From: an uncultured beta proteobacterium
Lineage (GTDB): Bacteria; Pseudomonadota; Gammaproteobacteria; Burkholderiales; SG8-41
Length of the DNA stretch: 64,000 nucleotides
Assembly: GCA_903893565.1 (NCBI GenBank)
Contig: CAITMU010000105.1
Location: 1-64,000 of the forward strand
Reading direction: 5' to 3'
A model generated the notes under the pieces. It had not been told where the DNA came from. It saw only the letters and a list, made by a program, of their open reading frames with translations, and searched no databases. Within the stretch, counting starts at the first letter, position 1. Every line of letters begins with the position of its first letter. This document shows positions 35,065 through 46,286 of the stretch, piece after piece. The translations under genes were made by a program, and so were the position numbers.

Positions 35065-35389
35065 GATTTTCTTATTTCGGTCCACAATCACGCATTAACA
35101 CAACCAATAGGTCCTGTAATCGATTTACATCCATGGGTTAACAGGCCTGTCGAAAAGTGCGCTGACACTGATGACACACATTGGATGGAGTCAAAGCAAA
35201 CGATAAACAAAATGCTTAACGCTTACAGGTCACTCCCCAACACGGACTTAAATCCCTTAAACCCCTTAAACCTCTTTAACGCTTTCCACCCCTTTCACAC
35301 TTTAACTGCGTCACGCATTTTCTCACGCCCTACTTTACGACCGCCCAACATTAAAAAACCTGCCACTGCCCTTTGAGCCCCCTAGGGCC
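35065..35389. other. Intergenic gap between folC and dedD
   Basis: About 325 bases interrupting an otherwise tight minus-strand run. It contains a degenerate tandem of CTTAAACCC-like units (35249-35280 region) and no convincing coding frame. A promoter for dedD-cvpA-purF probably lies here. Confidence 0.4.
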
Positions 35390-36775
35390 CTACTGGGCCG
35401 ATCGCTTCGAGTCCTGCTTCGGGTCCTGCTTCGGGTCCTGCTTCGGGTCCTCTAAAGCGCTCATCACCGCAGCCACCGTATAAAAAGAACCGAAGACGAT
35501 TATTTTATCATCTTCCGAGGCCGACTTACGGGCTGCAAAAAAAGCACTTTGCAGATCCCTTGCAGTGCTTAGCGCCGTAATACCTGCCTGCTGTAGCAAA
35601 GTGCATAAATAGTCCCCCGTACAACCCCGAGGTCCCGCAATGCCAGCAACCCACCAGTGATCGATACTCGGGCGCAAGATCTCAATCACGCTCGCAATCT
35701 CTTTATCACTGAGCATAGAAAATACCGCCACTGTTCTGCCCGCTTTGGGTAATTGTTTCAAACTATCCACTAAGGCCGCCGCAGCGTGGGGATTATGAGC
35801 CACATCTAACACGACCGTCGGTTGACCGGGTAATACTTGGAAACGCCCCGGGTTTTCCGCCAAGAGCATGCCTTCACGGATATGATTGATACTCACCGGA
35901 CAGCGACCCCCCATCTGCCCTAGCACCGTCAAAGCGGCCGCCGCATTGGACAATTGATATCGCCCCCGTAGTGCGGGCCAGGGTAGCGCGTGACGCACCC
36001 CCTGGGGGCCCCAATAGGACCACTGCAATGGCGTGGATTTAAAATCAAAGTCTCGCCCCCTCACCAACAACTGGGCTCCGATCGCTTCAGCGTGTTTTAC
36101 CAAGCTTTGCGGAGGATCGTTGTCAGCACAAATGGCCGGCTTCTCATGACGAAAAATACCCGCTTTTTCAAATCCGATGAGTTCCCTCGTGTCTCCTAAA
36201 TAATCCATATGATCCATCGCAACACTGGTCACTACCGAACAGTCCGGTTCAAAAACATTGACCGCATCCAGTCGCCCGCCTAACCCGACCTCCAGAACCA
36301 CCAACTCCAAGGACGAATGAGCAAAAACCCACATCGCGGCCAACGTACCAAACTCGAAGTAAGTCAAGGACACCGCGGCTAAACGCCGAGCCTTCTCTAC
36401 TGCTATAAACGCTTCCACCAGCGCCTGATCCGTCACGTCCTGCCCACCCACCCGAACCCTTTCGTTGTAACGCATCAGATGAGGAGACAGATAACAACCC
36501 ACTCGGTAACCGGCTTGGTGGTAGATCGATTCGAGCATACGACAGGTCGAACCCTTGCCATTGGTGCCACCCACGGTGATCACGGCAAAAGATTGGGTGA
36601 GTTTTAACTCACCCTTGACGGCCTCGACCCGATCAAGCCCCATATCAATCGATTGTGGGTGAATGGATTCAAGATACGTGAGCCATCCAGCAAGATCAAC
36701 AGGTAGATCTACGTTATGAGAAGACTTAGCGTGCGTCAACGACTCTCCCTTCGGTTGCTCTGTGCGCTCATCCAT
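35390..36775 (-). CDS. folC: Bifunctional folylpolyglutamate/dihydrofolate synthase
   Basis: 461 aa. TVGGTNGKGSTCRMLESI is the ATP-binding P-loop, and SPHLMRYNERVRVGG, VLEVGLGGRLDAVN, SVAMDHMDYLGDT and VLDVAHNPHAAAAL are Mur-ligase-type motifs of FolC. It adds glutamate to folates. The C-terminus ends in a low-complexity repeat, (DPKQ)n, encoded by a tandem repeat. Follows accD on the same strand, 35 bp away. Confidence 0.94.
   Translation of the reverse strand: MDERTEQPKGESLTHAKSSHNVDLPVDLAGWLTYLESIHPQSIDMGLDRVEAVKGELKLTQSFAVITVGGTNGKGSTCRMLESIYHQAGYRVGCYLSPHLMRYNERVRVGGQDVTDQALVEAFIAVEKARRLAAVSLTYFEFGTLAAMWVFAHSSLELVVLEVGLGGRLDAVNVFEPDCSVVTSVAMDHMDYLGDTRELIGFEKAGIFRHEKPAICADNDPPQSLVKHAEAIGAQLLVRGRDFDFKSTPLQWSYWGPQGVRHALPWPALRGRYQLSNAAAALTVLGQMGGRCPVSINHIREGMLLAENPGRFQVLPGQPTVVLDVAHNPHAAAALVDSLKQLPKAGRTVAVFSMLSDKEIASVIEILRPSIDHWWVAGIAGPRGCTGDYLCTLLQQAGITALSTARDLQSAFFAARKSASEDDKIIVFGSFYTVAAVMSALEDPKQDPKQDPKQDSKRSAQ
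35405..35452. repeat. Four 12-bp tandem repeats in the end of folC
   Basis: Unit CTTCGGGTCCTG repeated four times, the outer two with one change each. It encodes repeated Asp-Pro-Lys-Gln at the FolC C-terminus. Because the unit is a multiple of three, copy-number slippage would keep the frame. Confidence 0.85.
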
Positions 36776-36810
36776 CCGCCTAGCACGCTCTGTCGGTCGG
36801 TATCAACGAC

Positions 36811-37686
36811 TCACTCTACAGAATTATTCACGGGTAACTTTAAAAAAAGCGTCATCAGATTTACCAATTTATCCCGCATCTGACGTCGATCAACAATCAT
36901 ATCGATAGCCCCATGTTCAAGCAAAAACTCTGCTCGTTGAAATCCTGCAGGCAAGGTCTCTCGTACGGTTTGCTCGATAACACGAGGGCCCGCAAAGCCT
37001 ATCAAAGCACCCGGCTCTGCAATCACCACATCACCCAACATGGCAAAGCTGGCTGACACGCCACCCATGGTGGGGTCGGTCAAAATGGAAATAAAAGGTA
37101 AATTTTCGCGTGCCAATTGGGTTAAGGCACCACAGGTTTTTGCCATCTGCATCAAGGATAAAACCCCTTCCTGCATGCGGGCCCCACCGCTCGCGGTAAA
37201 ACATAAGAATGGCAAATGTTGATCTACACTGAGTTTAACCCCCCTAGTGAAACGCTCTCCGACCACCGAGCCCATGGAGCCACCCATGAAAGAAAATTCA
37301 AAGGCAGCCGCCACCAAAGGCAAGGCTTTGATACTGCCTTGCATCACCACCAGAGCGTCTTCTTCCCCGCTTTGCTCGCGGGCCTCCTGCAAACGATCCG
37401 CATAACGCTTGCTGTCTTTAAATTTTAAAGTATCTACCGGTTGCACCTCGGCCCCCACTTCGTAACGACCCTCTACATCCAACAACCAATCGAGTCGTTC
37501 GCGAGCCGTAATACGGTGATGATGATGGCATTTCGGGCAAACACAAAGGTTCTTATGCAAATCCGTACGATAAATCACTTCCTCGCACGAATCACACTTA
37601 CTCCACAGTCCTTCGGGTACCCCTTTTTTTTGATTAAACGCATCGCGCTTGATTTTAGGCGGCAGTAGCTTTTGCAGCCAATTCAT
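36811..37686 (-). CDS. accD: Acetyl-CoA carboxylase carboxyltransferase subunit beta
   Basis: 291 aa. The N-terminal zinc ribbon ([26 protein letters not shown]) and the carboxyltransferase fold ([56 protein letters not shown]) identify AccD, which with AccA transfers CO2 from biotin to acetyl-CoA in fatty acid synthesis. Its ATG overlaps the trpA stop by 4 bases (ATGA), implying coupled translation. Confidence 0.97.
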   Translation of the reverse strand: MNWLQKLLPPKIKRDAFNQKKGVPEGLWSKCDSCEEVIYRTDLHKNLCVCPKCHHHHRITARERLDWLLDVEGRYEVGAEVQPVDTLKFKDSKRYADRLQEAREQSGEEDALVVMQGSIKALPLVAAAFEFSFMGGSMGSVVGERFTRGVKLSVDQHLPFLCFTASGGARMQEGVLSLMQMAKTCGALTQLARENLPFISILTDPTMGGVSASFAMLGDVVIAEPGALIGFAGPRVIEQTVRETLPAGFQRAEFLLEHGAIDMIVDRRQMRDKLVNLMTLFLKLPVNNSVE

Positions 37687-38498
37687 GAAGCAGCCTTATT
37701 CACATTTTCATCCATCGCCTGACGAATCTCACGCAGCAAAGACTCTAAACGTTGTGGCGCTTGAGGGCCAGCCTCCTGAATTTCTTGCACAAGACGACTA
37801 CCAATCACCACTGCATCCGCCACGGCTGAAACCCGTTTAGCCGAAGCGGCATCACGAATCCCAAATCCAACCCCCACTGGCAAATGAGTAAACTGCTTAA
37901 TCTGTTTGACCCGCGAGGCAACCGCCTCCAGATCCATATTGGCAGCGCCAGTCACGCCATTTAATGAGACATAGTAAAGGTAACCACGTCCGAGTTGCCC
38001 CACCTCTCGCAACCTTGACTCCCGTGTCGTAGGTGAGAGCAAAAAGATCGTATCAATTTGCACTTTATCTAGGAGCATCACCAACCCCTTAGCCTCCTCA
38101 GGGGGGTAATCCACCACTAACACCCCATCGACTCCCGCCGTCTGAGCAGCACGAGCAAACGCCTCAACCCCCATCGCTTCAATCGGGTTGGCATACCCCA
38201 TTAACACCACAGGGGTGCTCTGATTGGTTTGCCTAAATTGGCTCACCACACCCATCACCTCTCGCAGCGTTACCCCTTGGGCTAATGCCCGCTCACTGGC
38301 ACGTTGGATCACCGGGCCATCAGCCATGGGATCTGAAAAAGGCACTCCCAACTCAATCACATCCGCACCTCCGGCCACCAAAGCATGCATCAAGGTCAAC
38401 GTGAGCGAGAGCGACGGATCTCCGGCCGTAATAAAAGGAATTAAAGCCTTTTGTTGTCTTTGTTGTAATGCCTGGAAGGTGGCGTTGATGCGTGACAT
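37683..38498 (-). CDS. trpA: Tryptophan synthase alpha subunit
   Basis: 271 aa TIM barrel. [26 protein letters not shown] (catalytic Glu and Asp), [11 protein letters not shown] and [13 protein letters not shown] are conserved. It cleaves indole-3-glycerol phosphate and passes indole to TrpB. 25 bp after trpB. Confidence 0.97.
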   Translation of the reverse strand: MSRINATFQALQQRQQKALIPFITAGDPSLSLTLTLMHALVAGGADVIELGVPFSDPMADGPVIQRASERALAQGVTLREVMGVVSQFRQTNQSTPVVLMGYANPIEAMGVEAFARAAQTAGVDGVLVVDYPPEEAKGLVMLLDKVQIDTIFLLSPTTRESRLREVGQLGRGYLYYVSLNGVTGAANMDLEAVASRVKQIKQFTHLPVGVGFGIRDAASAKRVSAVADAVVIGSRLVQEIQEAGPQAPQRLESLLREIRQAMDENVNKAAS

Positions 38499-38523
38499 GA
38501 TCGAGCCTATTAAAAAATAAAAA

Positions 38524-39723
38524 CTAAAACTTGAGACCGGATTTTTCGGACACCGTATGCATGTCCTTATCCCCGCGCCCAGAAAGATTAACCAATAACA
38601 CCTGCTCTTTTTTCATCGTGGGCGCTAACTTGGCCACATAGGCCAGAGCATGACTCGACTCAAGCGCTGGGATAATGCCTTCCATCCGACAAAGATCATG
38701 AAAAGACTGCAATGCCTCATCATCGGTCACGGAAACATATTCTGCCCGCCCACAGTCTTTTAACCACGCGTGCTCAGGCCCTACACCCGGATAATCCATA
38801 CCAGCGGAAATAGAATGCGTTTCAATGATCTGTCCATTCTCATCTTGTAGTAGATAGGTCCGATTGCCGTGTAACACTCCAGCACGGCCCGTACTTAACG
38901 TGGCCGAATGTTTACCACTTTCTAATCCCAAGCCCGCCGCTTCCACGCCAATCAGACGAACGGCCTTATCATTAATGTAGGGATAAAAAATACCCATGGC
39001 ATTAGAGCCCCCTCCCACGCAAGCGACCACCGCATCGGGTTGACGCCCAATCATCAATGGCATTTGCTCACGCGCTTCAATGCCGATGATGGACTGAAAA
39101 TCTCGAACCAACATCGGATAGGGGTGAGGACCGGCCACCGTACCAATGATGTAGTAAGTATTTTCCACGTTCGTGACCCAATCACGCATCGCCTCATTAA
39201 GCGCATCCTTTAGCGTCTTGGAACCACTTTCAACCGCCACTACCGTGGCACCCAGTAGCTTCATCCGATAGACATTTTGGGCCTGCCGCTTCACATCCTC
39301 AGACCCCATGTAAATCACACACTCCATACCATAACGCGCTGCAATGGTGGCGGTGGCCACCCCGTGCTGTCCAGCTCCCGTTTCTGCGATAACACGGCGC
39401 TTTCCCATGCGTTTAGCGAGCATAGCCTGGCCAATCACATTGTTGATCTTGTGTGCGCCGGTATGATTTAAGTCTTCGCGTTTAAGATAAATTTGTGCCC
39501 CACCAAAGTGTTCACTCCAGCGCTTAGCGTGATATACCGGACTTGGTCGACCCACATAATGGGTTAACTCGTCCGCAAATTCCGCTTTAAAAGCAGGGTC
39601 ATGCTGATATTGAGCGTAAGTACGGCTTAGCTCTTCTAACGCTTCAATCAACGTCTCAGCAACAAACACCCCTCCATAGGGACCGAAGTGGCCCGACTGG
39701 TCGGGTAAATCATACGGTTGCAT
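38524..39723 (-). CDS. trpB: Tryptophan synthase beta subunit
   Basis: 399 aa PLP enzyme. [10 protein letters not shown] contains the PLP Lys, [12 protein letters not shown] the catalytic Glu, and VGGGSNAMG binds phosphate. It condenses indole with serine. Its start overlaps the trpF end by 14 bases. Confidence 0.98.
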   Translation of the reverse strand: MQPYDLPDQSGHFGPYGGVFVAETLIEALEELSRTYAQYQHDPAFKAEFADELTHYVGRPSPVYHAKRWSEHFGGAQIYLKREDLNHTGAHKINNVIGQAMLAKRMGKRRVIAETGAGQHGVATATIAARYGMECVIYMGSEDVKRQAQNVYRMKLLGATVVAVESGSKTLKDALNEAMRDWVTNVENTYYIIGTVAGPHPYPMLVRDFQSIIGIEAREQMPLMIGRQPDAVVACVGGGSNAMGIFYPYINDKAVRLIGVEAAGLGLESGKHSATLSTGRAGVLHGNRTYLLQDENGQIIETHSISAGMDYPGVGPEHAWLKDCGRAEYVSVTDDEALQSFHDLCRMEGIIPALESSHALAYVAKLAPTMKKEQVLLVNLSGRGDKDMHTVSEKSGLKF

Positions 39724-40330
39724 TGAAAACTTCCTTTATAAAAGCATACATTTTCTGCTTATCCTTAATCCCTTTGGAGGATTCCACACCACTAGAAACA
39801 TCCACTGCATAGGGTCGAATCGTTTGAACGGCAAGACCCACGGAAGTCGCACTTAAACCACCCGACAAAATAATAGGCAAAGGCAGATTGGGGGGAATCA
39901 AAGACCAATCAAACGAGGCGCCAGTGCCCCCAGGAATGCCGTCCACATACGCGTCCAATAAAAGTGCTTTGGCAGCCCCATAGGTTTCAGCGTATTGTAA
40001 CAAATCCAAACCCGGGCGAACCCTCACCGCCTTGATAAAAGGAATGCCAAATTGCGCACAATACTGAGGACTTTCATCCCCATGAAATTGCAATATATCC
40101 AGCCGCACCTGCTTTAACACCAGACGCACCTCGTCAACACTGGCGTTGACGAAAAGCCCGACACTACTCACAAAGGGAGGAAAGGATTGGAGCAACTGTG
40201 CGGCACGCGCTGCAGACACATAGCGAGGGCTGGGCGAATAAAAAACCAAACCCAGGGCATCAGCCCCGCCTGCGCTCGCATCGCGCACATCGATTTCCCG
40301 TGTCAGTCCACAAATTTTAATCCGCGTCAT
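39710..40330 (-). CDS. trpF: Phosphoribosylanthranilate isomerase
   Basis: 206 aa barrel protein. [11 protein letters not shown] with the catalytic Cys, [22 protein letters not shown] and [11 protein letters not shown] are conserved. ATG at 40330 has AGTAGG just before it; a GTG at 40336 that overlaps the truA stop (GTGA) is an equally close alternative. It sits between truA and trpB, as in other betaproteobacteria. Confidence 0.95.
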   Translation of the reverse strand: MTRIKICGLTREIDVRDASAGGADALGLVFYSPSPRYVSAARAAQLLQSFPPFVSSVGLFVNASVDEVRLVLKQVRLDILQFHGDESPQYCAQFGIPFIKAVRVRPGLDLLQYAETYGAAKALLLDAYVDGIPGGTGASFDWSLIPPNLPLPIILSGGLSATSVGLAVQTIRPYAVDVSSGVESSKGIKDKQKMYAFIKEVFNATV

Positions 40331-40332
40331 CG

Positions 40333-41130
40333 TCACCTACTCACATTCATTCTAGGGTATTTTACTCGCTCATCCAAGATAGGCGACCACTGCCAATCAT
40401 AATCGACTCCGATCAAATAAAGCCCGGCCGCCTCAAAGGTAGGCGCCGACAGCCTGCGGTCTTTTTGCGCCAATAACCCCTTTACCCAATCGGGTTCATA
40501 TTTACCCTTTCCCACATAAACCAAAGCCCCTACGATATTTCGGACCATATGGTGTAAAAAGGCATTGGCAGTAAAATCAAAATAAAGATAAGGCGCTTGC
40601 CAATGCAGCCCCAACTGCGATAACTCTCGCAACGCCGTTTTCGCTTGACATTGAGAGGAACGAAAAGCAGAAAAATCCTGTTTCCCCAATAAATGCTCTG
40701 CAGCCAAGCGCATATCTGACACATTCAGTGGGCGATGAAACCAACCGACTCGACCGTAATCAATGGCCTCACGCACCGGGTGGTTCAGCAAGACATACGT
40801 ATAGTGGCGCGCTCTGGCTGAAAAACGGGCATGAAAGCGCTCATCGACCCTGCGCATCCAAGTCACCGCGATATCGGGAGGTAGAAGCGCATTAACCCCA
40901 CGCACCCAAGCGGAGTCAGGGCGCTCTACCTCTGTGTCAAAATGCACCACCTGAGCGAGTGCATGTACCCCCGTATCGGTTCTTCCGGCACACAGGGTGG
41001 CTACCCGATGATCAGCAATTTGAGATAAAGCGGATTCCAAATAATCCTGTACCGCACCTCGATTATCTTGGGTTTGCCATCCGCAGTAGCGCCCACCAGC
41101 GTATTCAAGCCCCAGCGCTATACGCATCAT
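40333..41130 (-). CDS. truA: tRNA pseudouridine(38-40) synthase
   Basis: 265 aa. GLEYAGGRYCGWQTQ, CAGRTDTGVHALAQVVHFDT with the catalytic Asp, and FLHHMVRNIVGALVYVGKG are diagnostic of TruA, which modifies the anticodon stem-loop. Located 24 bp after fimV and overlapping trpF. Confidence 0.97.
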   Translation of the reverse strand: MMRIALGLEYAGGRYCGWQTQDNRGAVQDYLESALSQIADHRVATLCAGRTDTGVHALAQVVHFDTEVERPDSAWVRGVNALLPPDIAVTWMRRVDERFHARFSARARHYTYVLLNHPVREAIDYGRVGWFHRPLNVSDMRLAAEHLLGKQDFSAFRSSQCQAKTALRELSQLGLHWQAPYLYFDFTANAFLHHMVRNIVGALVYVGKGKYEPDWVKGLLAQKDRRLSAPTFEAAGLYLIGVDYDWQWSPILDERVKYPRMNVSR

Positions 41131-41154
41131 GTTCTCGTTGTCTTGATCAATAAA

Positions 41155-42735
41155 CTAGAGATTTTGAGACAAGTGAGTGGCGTGAATTTTTTGCTCCACG
41201 TCCCCTTGATCCAACACAAACCGCAGCATCTCTTTGACTTCCTCCACTCGCCCCATCTCCCGATAGGCTCGGGCTAAATCTAGTTTTTCCTGACACGTTT
41301 GCCACTGTGCATTATAGGGCTGAGGGGGTGGCCTTGAAGCCCCTAGACTCAAATCGATGGTGGCCAGTGTGTCAGTATTGGCTAGCGAGGGCTCTTCAAA
41401 GGCCTCACGAGTTCGCGCTTTGGCTCGAACAAACCCTAGCCCTAACCAAACCAATAAACTGCCTAATAAGCTACCCAACAATGCGGCACACATCCAGCCC
41501 ACCCAAACCGGCAACTGCAGGAGTTGGGACATCAAACTGCCATCTGAGGTTGAAGCAACAGAAGGTTTTAAGCCAGCGGGGATCAACGCGGCCCCCGGGG
41601 CAGATAAAGCACCCGGGGCCAAGTGCTGTTCATGCAACGCCACCTCTAGCTCAGAGATGCGCCGCTTGGCTTCATTCAAAGCCTTTTCTTGAGCCAACAA
41701 ATCCTCCTCCATCGCATGCAAACGATCTTCGTTGCTACCGGGCGTTTGCACTCCCTGAGGGCTTACAGTGGCTTGACGAGACTTAACTGGCCCGCTATTT
41801 TCCACTTTTGACAGCAAGACCAAGTCCTTACCCCCCTGCGCTTTTTCCGGCACTGACACCGCACTGGATTTAGCACCACTGTCCACCCCTTTGACGTTAA
41901 CTTCAGGGGTTTCTTGAGCCGCTTTTTGACGATACAAATTCCATAACGTTACCTGGGCTTGCGTTAATTTCGTCGCTTCATTGGAATCAATCTGGCTCAA
42001 CTCATCGGGTTTTGGGACATTCAGCGTCTTACCCACCATCAAAAGATTCATATTATTTTCAATAAAAGCATCCCCGTTGGCACGCAACAAACCAATCATC
42101 ATCTGATCCAATGAAATACCGGTGGGTTTAAGACTCGCTGCAATAGAATTTAACGTGTCTCCTGGCTTAACGTTATAAGCGCCCTTTGCACTGCCCTGAA
42201 GTCCCTGAGTCGATGATATCGACTGCGAACTTTTAGGACTGGCTAGGGGAGGACTTATCCGACGATCGATGGGCTGAGCGTTAATTTTTGCTGACCCCAT
42301 ACCCATTGTGGTAGCAGCCGATGGGGTCGAATCCAAAGGATCAAGCAAAACACTATAGTCCCTGACAAACCCACCCCCATCCCAAGAAAGTTCTACTAAC
42401 AAGATTAAAAAAGGCTCCTCCACCATGCGGTTAGAACTCACCTGAATCCACCCCCGGCCATCGGCACGCTTTTCAATACTAAACACAATATCCCGCAAAA
42501 GAGGGTTATAGGCCAAACCCGCTTGTTGATAATGTTCAGCATTGCCTAGAGAGACTTTTAAACTAAGCCATTCTCGTGCATCGACCGTCCCTAAATCGAT
42601 CTCCGCCGCCAAAGGTTGTCCGAGATGCGATAAGAGGCTAATAGAACCCAAGCTTGCCGCATAAACCGGTTGATACAGACACAAAGCTGCACTCAGGACC
42701 CAACCCTGCCAGGTTAAAAATTTATGAGAATCCAA
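41155..42735 (-). CDS. fimV: FimV-like peptidoglycan-binding protein, short form
   Basis: 526 aa. It has a signal peptide, the FimV N-terminal domain (LGSISLLSHLGQPLAAEIDLG, YSVLLDPLD), a LysM region (YNVKPGDTLNSIAASL...LMVGKTLNVP), a coiled coil, one membrane helix (about 400-425) and a short C-terminal motif (KLDLARAYREMGRVEEVKEMLRFVL). Related FimV proteins in Pseudomonas are about 900 aa with a long acidic cytoplasmic part, which is mostly absent here. The start is TTG at 42735, supported by a strong GAGGGAGGG. FimV organises polar pili and related machinery. Confidence 0.88.
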   Translation of the reverse strand: MDSHKFLTWQGWVLSAALCLYQPVYAASLGSISLLSHLGQPLAAEIDLGTVDAREWLSLKVSLGNAEHYQQAGLAYNPLLRDIVFSIEKRADGRGWIQVSSNRMVEEPFLILLVELSWDGGGFVRDYSVLLDPLDSTPSAATTMGMGSAKINAQPIDRRISPPLASPKSSQSISSTQGLQGSAKGAYNVKPGDTLNSIAASLKPTGISLDQMMIGLLRANGDAFIENNMNLLMVGKTLNVPKPDELSQIDSNEATKLTQAQVTLWNLYRQKAAQETPEVNVKGVDSGAKSSAVSVPEKAQGGKDLVLLSKVENSGPVKSRQATVSPQGVQTPGSNEDRLHAMEEDLLAQEKALNEAKRRISELEVALHEQHLAPGALSAPGAALIPAGLKPSVASTSDGSLMSQLLQLPVWVGWMCAALLGSLLGSLLVWLGLGFVRAKARTREAFEEPSLANTDTLATIDLSLGASRPPPQPYNAQWQTCQEKLDLARAYREMGRVEEVKEMLRFVLDQGDVEQKIHATHLSQNL

Positions 42736-43242
42736 TACCCTCCCTCATAAAACTATCGACCCAGTCTTGGGTCCCTAGCCTTAAAAAAAATTGCCTCATG
42801 CACCGCACTCCCGATTCAATGACCATTTTGGCTTGGACAGCCTACTAGAACAAAAGTTTCTCATGCTAGCCTACCCCATTGAAGGTAACACGGGAACCCT
42901 GAATCACAAAAAAACTAAATAGCAGGCCCATACTGATGGAGTCTTCAAAACTCAATCGAACGATTATGGGTCTTTTTTGCTACAGAATTTGGCTCAGGGC
43001 CTCAGTGATTTGTGAACGATGGAGAAGGGATACATTTTTATGGACCATGGATCGATCAAAGACCGTTTATCGATCGGCATCGAAGGGCATTTTCCAGGTG
43101 AAGCCAAGTGAAGCCTGGTGAATAATATACCCCCACCTTCAAAAGGAATACCCAAGCACTGAGGACTGCAGGGTTTAGCAACTGGCTCCACCCTCAAGCT
43201 ATCCCCTACCTAGGGGATCAGGTGCAGGCCATGGGCCTTGAT
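42736..43242. other. Intergenic stretch between asd and fimV
   Basis: About 500 bases with no supported gene. An exact inverted repeat, ATCCCCTA-CC-TAGGGGAT (43201-43218), stands 25 bp after the asd stop and may be its terminator stem, though no T run follows. Open frames here have no recognisable product. Confidence 0.4.
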
Positions 43243-44367
43243 CTATACCATCAACAATCGCAACATCCGGCGCAATGGCTCAGCTGCGCCCCATAACAAT
43301 TGATCCCCCACGGTAAAGGCCGACAAATATTCCCCTCCCATGGCAAGCTTTCTCATCCGACCCACTGCAATCGCCAGCCCTCCTGTGACCGCCACAGGGG
43401 AGAGCTCATGCTCAGTGACTTCGCGCTGGTTAGGTACTACCTTTACCCAAGGGTTAGCGGAGGCGACCAATTCGGCAATCTCCTCCAGGGGCAAATCGCG
43501 TTTAAGCTTTATCGTCAACGCCTGACTATGGCAACGCATCGCTCCGACTCGCACGCAAAGACTATCAATAGGCGTCGCAGGCGTACCAAAGCTCGGGCCT
43601 CGTCCCAAAATCTTATTGGATTCAGCCCCACCCTTCCATTCCTCGAGGGACATGCCGTTATTCATATCCTGATCAATCCAAGGGATCAAATTCCCAGCCA
43701 AAGCAACACCACGGAAATTATCGCGGGGCAAATGGCCCTCTTTTTGCATTAACAAGACCTTGCGATCAATGTCTAAAATCGAAGAGGCAGGATCGGCCAA
43801 TAAATCAGCCACCGACTCATGAACCAGACCAAATTGCGTCAATAATTCACGCATATGTTGCGCGCCTCCACCGGAGGCGGCTTGATAGGTCATGCAACTC
43901 ATCCATTCCACAAGGTCTTCTCGAAAAAGACCGTGCAAACCCATCAACATACAACTCACCGTACAATTGCCACCAATATAATTTTTAATACCCTTTGATA
44001 AAGCCTTTTGGATCACGGGTAGATTGACCGGATCGAGCACAATCACTGCATCGTCTTTCATGCGTAGCGTTTTTGCCGCATCAATCCAATAACCCTGCCA
44101 GCCCGTGGCTCGCAATTGGGGATAGATATCGGTCGTGTAATCGCTGCCTTGACAGGTGATGATGATATCCATTTGCGACAAGGCCTGGAGCTGATGAGCA
44201 TCCCTGATCTCGGGATCAGCCTGCCCGACCACAGGGGCACGACCACCGGCCTGCGAGGTTGAAAAAAAAGTGGTGTGAATACCCTCAAAATCCTTTTCTT
44301 CGCGCATCCTTTGCACGAGCACCGAACCGACCATTCCGCGCCAACCCACCAATCCTACTTTTTTCAT
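43243..44367 (-). CDS. asd: Aspartate-semialdehyde dehydrogenase
   Basis: 374 aa. [16 protein letters not shown] is the NADP-binding start, [10 protein letters not shown] holds the catalytic Cys, and the protein follows the Gram-negative Asd form. It makes aspartate semialdehyde for lysine, diaminopimelate, threonine and methionine. ATG at 44367 is preferred over GTG at 44373. Follows leuB, as is usual in betaproteobacteria. Confidence 0.96.
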   Translation of the reverse strand: MKKVGLVGWRGMVGSVLVQRMREEKDFEGIHTTFFSTSQAGGRAPVVGQADPEIRDAHQLQALSQMDIIITCQGSDYTTDIYPQLRATGWQGYWIDAAKTLRMKDDAVIVLDPVNLPVIQKALSKGIKNYIGGNCTVSCMLMGLHGLFREDLVEWMSCMTYQAASGGGAQHMRELLTQFGLVHESVADLLADPASSILDIDRKVLLMQKEGHLPRDNFRGVALAGNLIPWIDQDMNNGMSLEEWKGGAESNKILGRGPSFGTPATPIDSLCVRVGAMRCHSQALTIKLKRDLPLEEIAELVASANPWVKVVPNQREVTEHELSPVAVTGGLAIAVGRMRKLAMGGEYLSAFTVGDQLLWGAAEPLRRMLRLLMV

Positions 44368-44404
44368 TTTCACTTAACTCAATCCAAACGTTACACAAAT
44401 ACGA

Positions 44405-45469
44405 TTACAAAGCGGCCACAACCGCATCGCCCATAGCTTGGGTGCCGAGCTTTGTCATCCCGGGCTCAAAAATATCAGCGGTTCGCAAACCCCGTCCCAA
44501 CACAGCCTTCACTGCTTTTTCGATACGCTGCGCCCACTCATCTTGATTAAATGTGTAACGCAACATCATCGCAACCGACAAAATAGTCGCCAAGGGATTG
44601 GCCACGTCCTTACCGGCAATATCAGGGGCCGAACCATGGATCGGCTCATATAAGCCTTTTCGCTTAGCATCCAAAGAAGCCGAGGGCAACATCCCGATAG
44701 AGCCTGTTAACATCGAGGCCTCATCAGATAAAATGTCCCCGAAGATATTACCGGTCACGATCACATCAAATTGCTTAGGTCGACGCACCAATTGCATAGC
44801 GGCATTGTCGACATACATGTGAGATAACTCAACCTCAGGGTACTGTTTGGCCACATCGATCACGATTTCACGCCAAAAACGACTCGTCTCGAGCACATTT
44901 TCTTTATCCACCGAGCACAAACGCTTCGCTCTTTTCATCGCCGTCTGGAAACCAATCTCAGCAATACGGCGGATTTCCGTTTGCGAATAGCGCATCGTAT
45001 CAAAGCCCTCGGTGTCACCTTGTGCGTTGGTAGTACGTCCACGCGGCTCTCCAAAGTAAATGTCTCCGGTCAATTCACGGATAATCATCACATCAAGCCC
45101 TGAAACCACTTCGGGCTTCAAAGATGAGGCTCCGACCAACTCCGGATACATGATTGCCGGACGCAAATTAGCAAAAAGATTAAGCGCCTTCCGAATTCGT
45201 AGTATCCCTTGCTCAGGTCGTTGCGCCCGCGGCAATGCATCATACTTAGGTCCACCAACCGCCCCACACAACACGGCGTCAGCCGCTTGCGCTAATTGCA
45301 AAGTGCTCTCTGGCAAAGGGTCTCCAAACGCATCAAAGCCCGCCCCACCAAAGGCGGCCACTTCAGTCTCCATTTTGAGCCCATCGCGTCTTAACGTGTC
45401 TAGCACTTTAGTGGCCTGCGCCACGATCTCAGGACCGATGCCGTCTCCGGCTAATACTGCTATTTTCAT
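44405..45469 (-). CDS. leuB: 3-isopropylmalate dehydrogenase
   Basis: 354 aa isocitrate/isopropylmalate dehydrogenase. [56 protein letters not shown] and [18 protein letters not shown] are conserved. It oxidises and decarboxylates 3-isopropylmalate with NAD in leucine synthesis. Confidence 0.97.
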   Translation of the reverse strand: MKIAVLAGDGIGPEIVAQATKVLDTLRRDGLKMETEVAAFGGAGFDAFGDPLPESTLQLAQAADAVLCGAVGGPKYDALPRAQRPEQGILRIRKALNLFANLRPAIMYPELVGASSLKPEVVSGLDVMIIRELTGDIYFGEPRGRTTNAQGDTEGFDTMRYSQTEIRRIAEIGFQTAMKRAKRLCSVDKENVLETSRFWREIVIDVAKQYPEVELSHMYVDNAAMQLVRRPKQFDVIVTGNIFGDILSDEASMLTGSIGMLPSASLDAKRKGLYEPIHGSAPDIAGKDVANPLATILSVAMMLRYTFNQDEWAQRIEKAVKAVLGRGLRTADIFEPGMTKLGTQAMGDAVVAAL

Positions 45470-45507
45470 GACTGTCCTTGCCTAGCGGTTTTAATCAGAA
45501 AAAAAAA

Positions 45508-46146
45508 TTAACTAAATAACCAAGGTTGTGCGACTTTATGCTTCGCCTCAAAAGCGCGGATCTTATCAGCATGGTTCAAAGTCAAACCAATATCATCTAG
45601 CCCATTCATGATGCAGTGTTTACGAAAGGCATCGATTTCGAAAGAAAAACTTCGACCGCTGGGCGTACTCACCGTCTGTTGTTCCAAATCAACCGCCAAT
45701 CGATAGCCCTCTTTGGCAGCCGTTTCTGTAAAGAGCTCATCAATAATTTTGCTCTCCAATTGAATCAGGAGTAAACCGTTTTTCAAACTATTATTGAAAA
45801 AGATATCAGCAAAACTAGGCGCAATCACCGCTTGAAAACCAAACTGCTGCAATGCCCAGGGCGCATGCTCACGCGAAGAGCCACAACCAAAATTCTCCCG
45901 GGTCAAGAGCACTGTTGCACCTTCAAAACGGGTTTTATTCAGTACAAAATCAGGATTCAAGGGTCTCGCACTATTATCCCGCCCCGGTTCCCCTCGATCC
46001 AAGTATCGCCATTCATCAAATAAATTGGGGCCAAACCCGGTTCGCTGAATCGACTTTAAGAATTGTTTGGGAATGATGGCATCAGTATCAACATTGGCTC
46101 GATCCAAGGGGGCGACCAATCCTTCTTTACGTATAAATTTTTCCAT
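45508..46146 (-). CDS. leuD: 3-isopropylmalate dehydratase small subunit
   Basis: 212 aa swivel domain with [17 protein letters not shown] and [15 protein letters not shown]. Pairs with LeuC to isomerise isopropylmalate. 38 bp before leuB. Confidence 0.97.
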   Translation of the reverse strand: MEKFIRKEGLVAPLDRANVDTDAIIPKQFLKSIQRTGFGPNLFDEWRYLDRGEPGRDNSARPLNPDFVLNKTRFEGATVLLTRENFGCGSSREHAPWALQQFGFQAVIAPSFADIFFNNSLKNGLLLIQLESKIIDELFTETAAKEGYRLAVDLEQQTVSTPSGRSFSFEIDAFRKHCIMNGLDDIGLTLNHADKIRAFEAKHKVAQPWLFS

Positions 46147-46286
46147 AGAACCTCTACACTATAAAATTTTAGGCAAAACGAGCGGTGGCTTTCTTAACGC
46201 TACGTTATGTTAAAAGCACGTCAATAAAATCCAGTGCATTCATCAAAACCGTATGAGTCCCAGTGCGGTAAACTTCACCCAACCCC

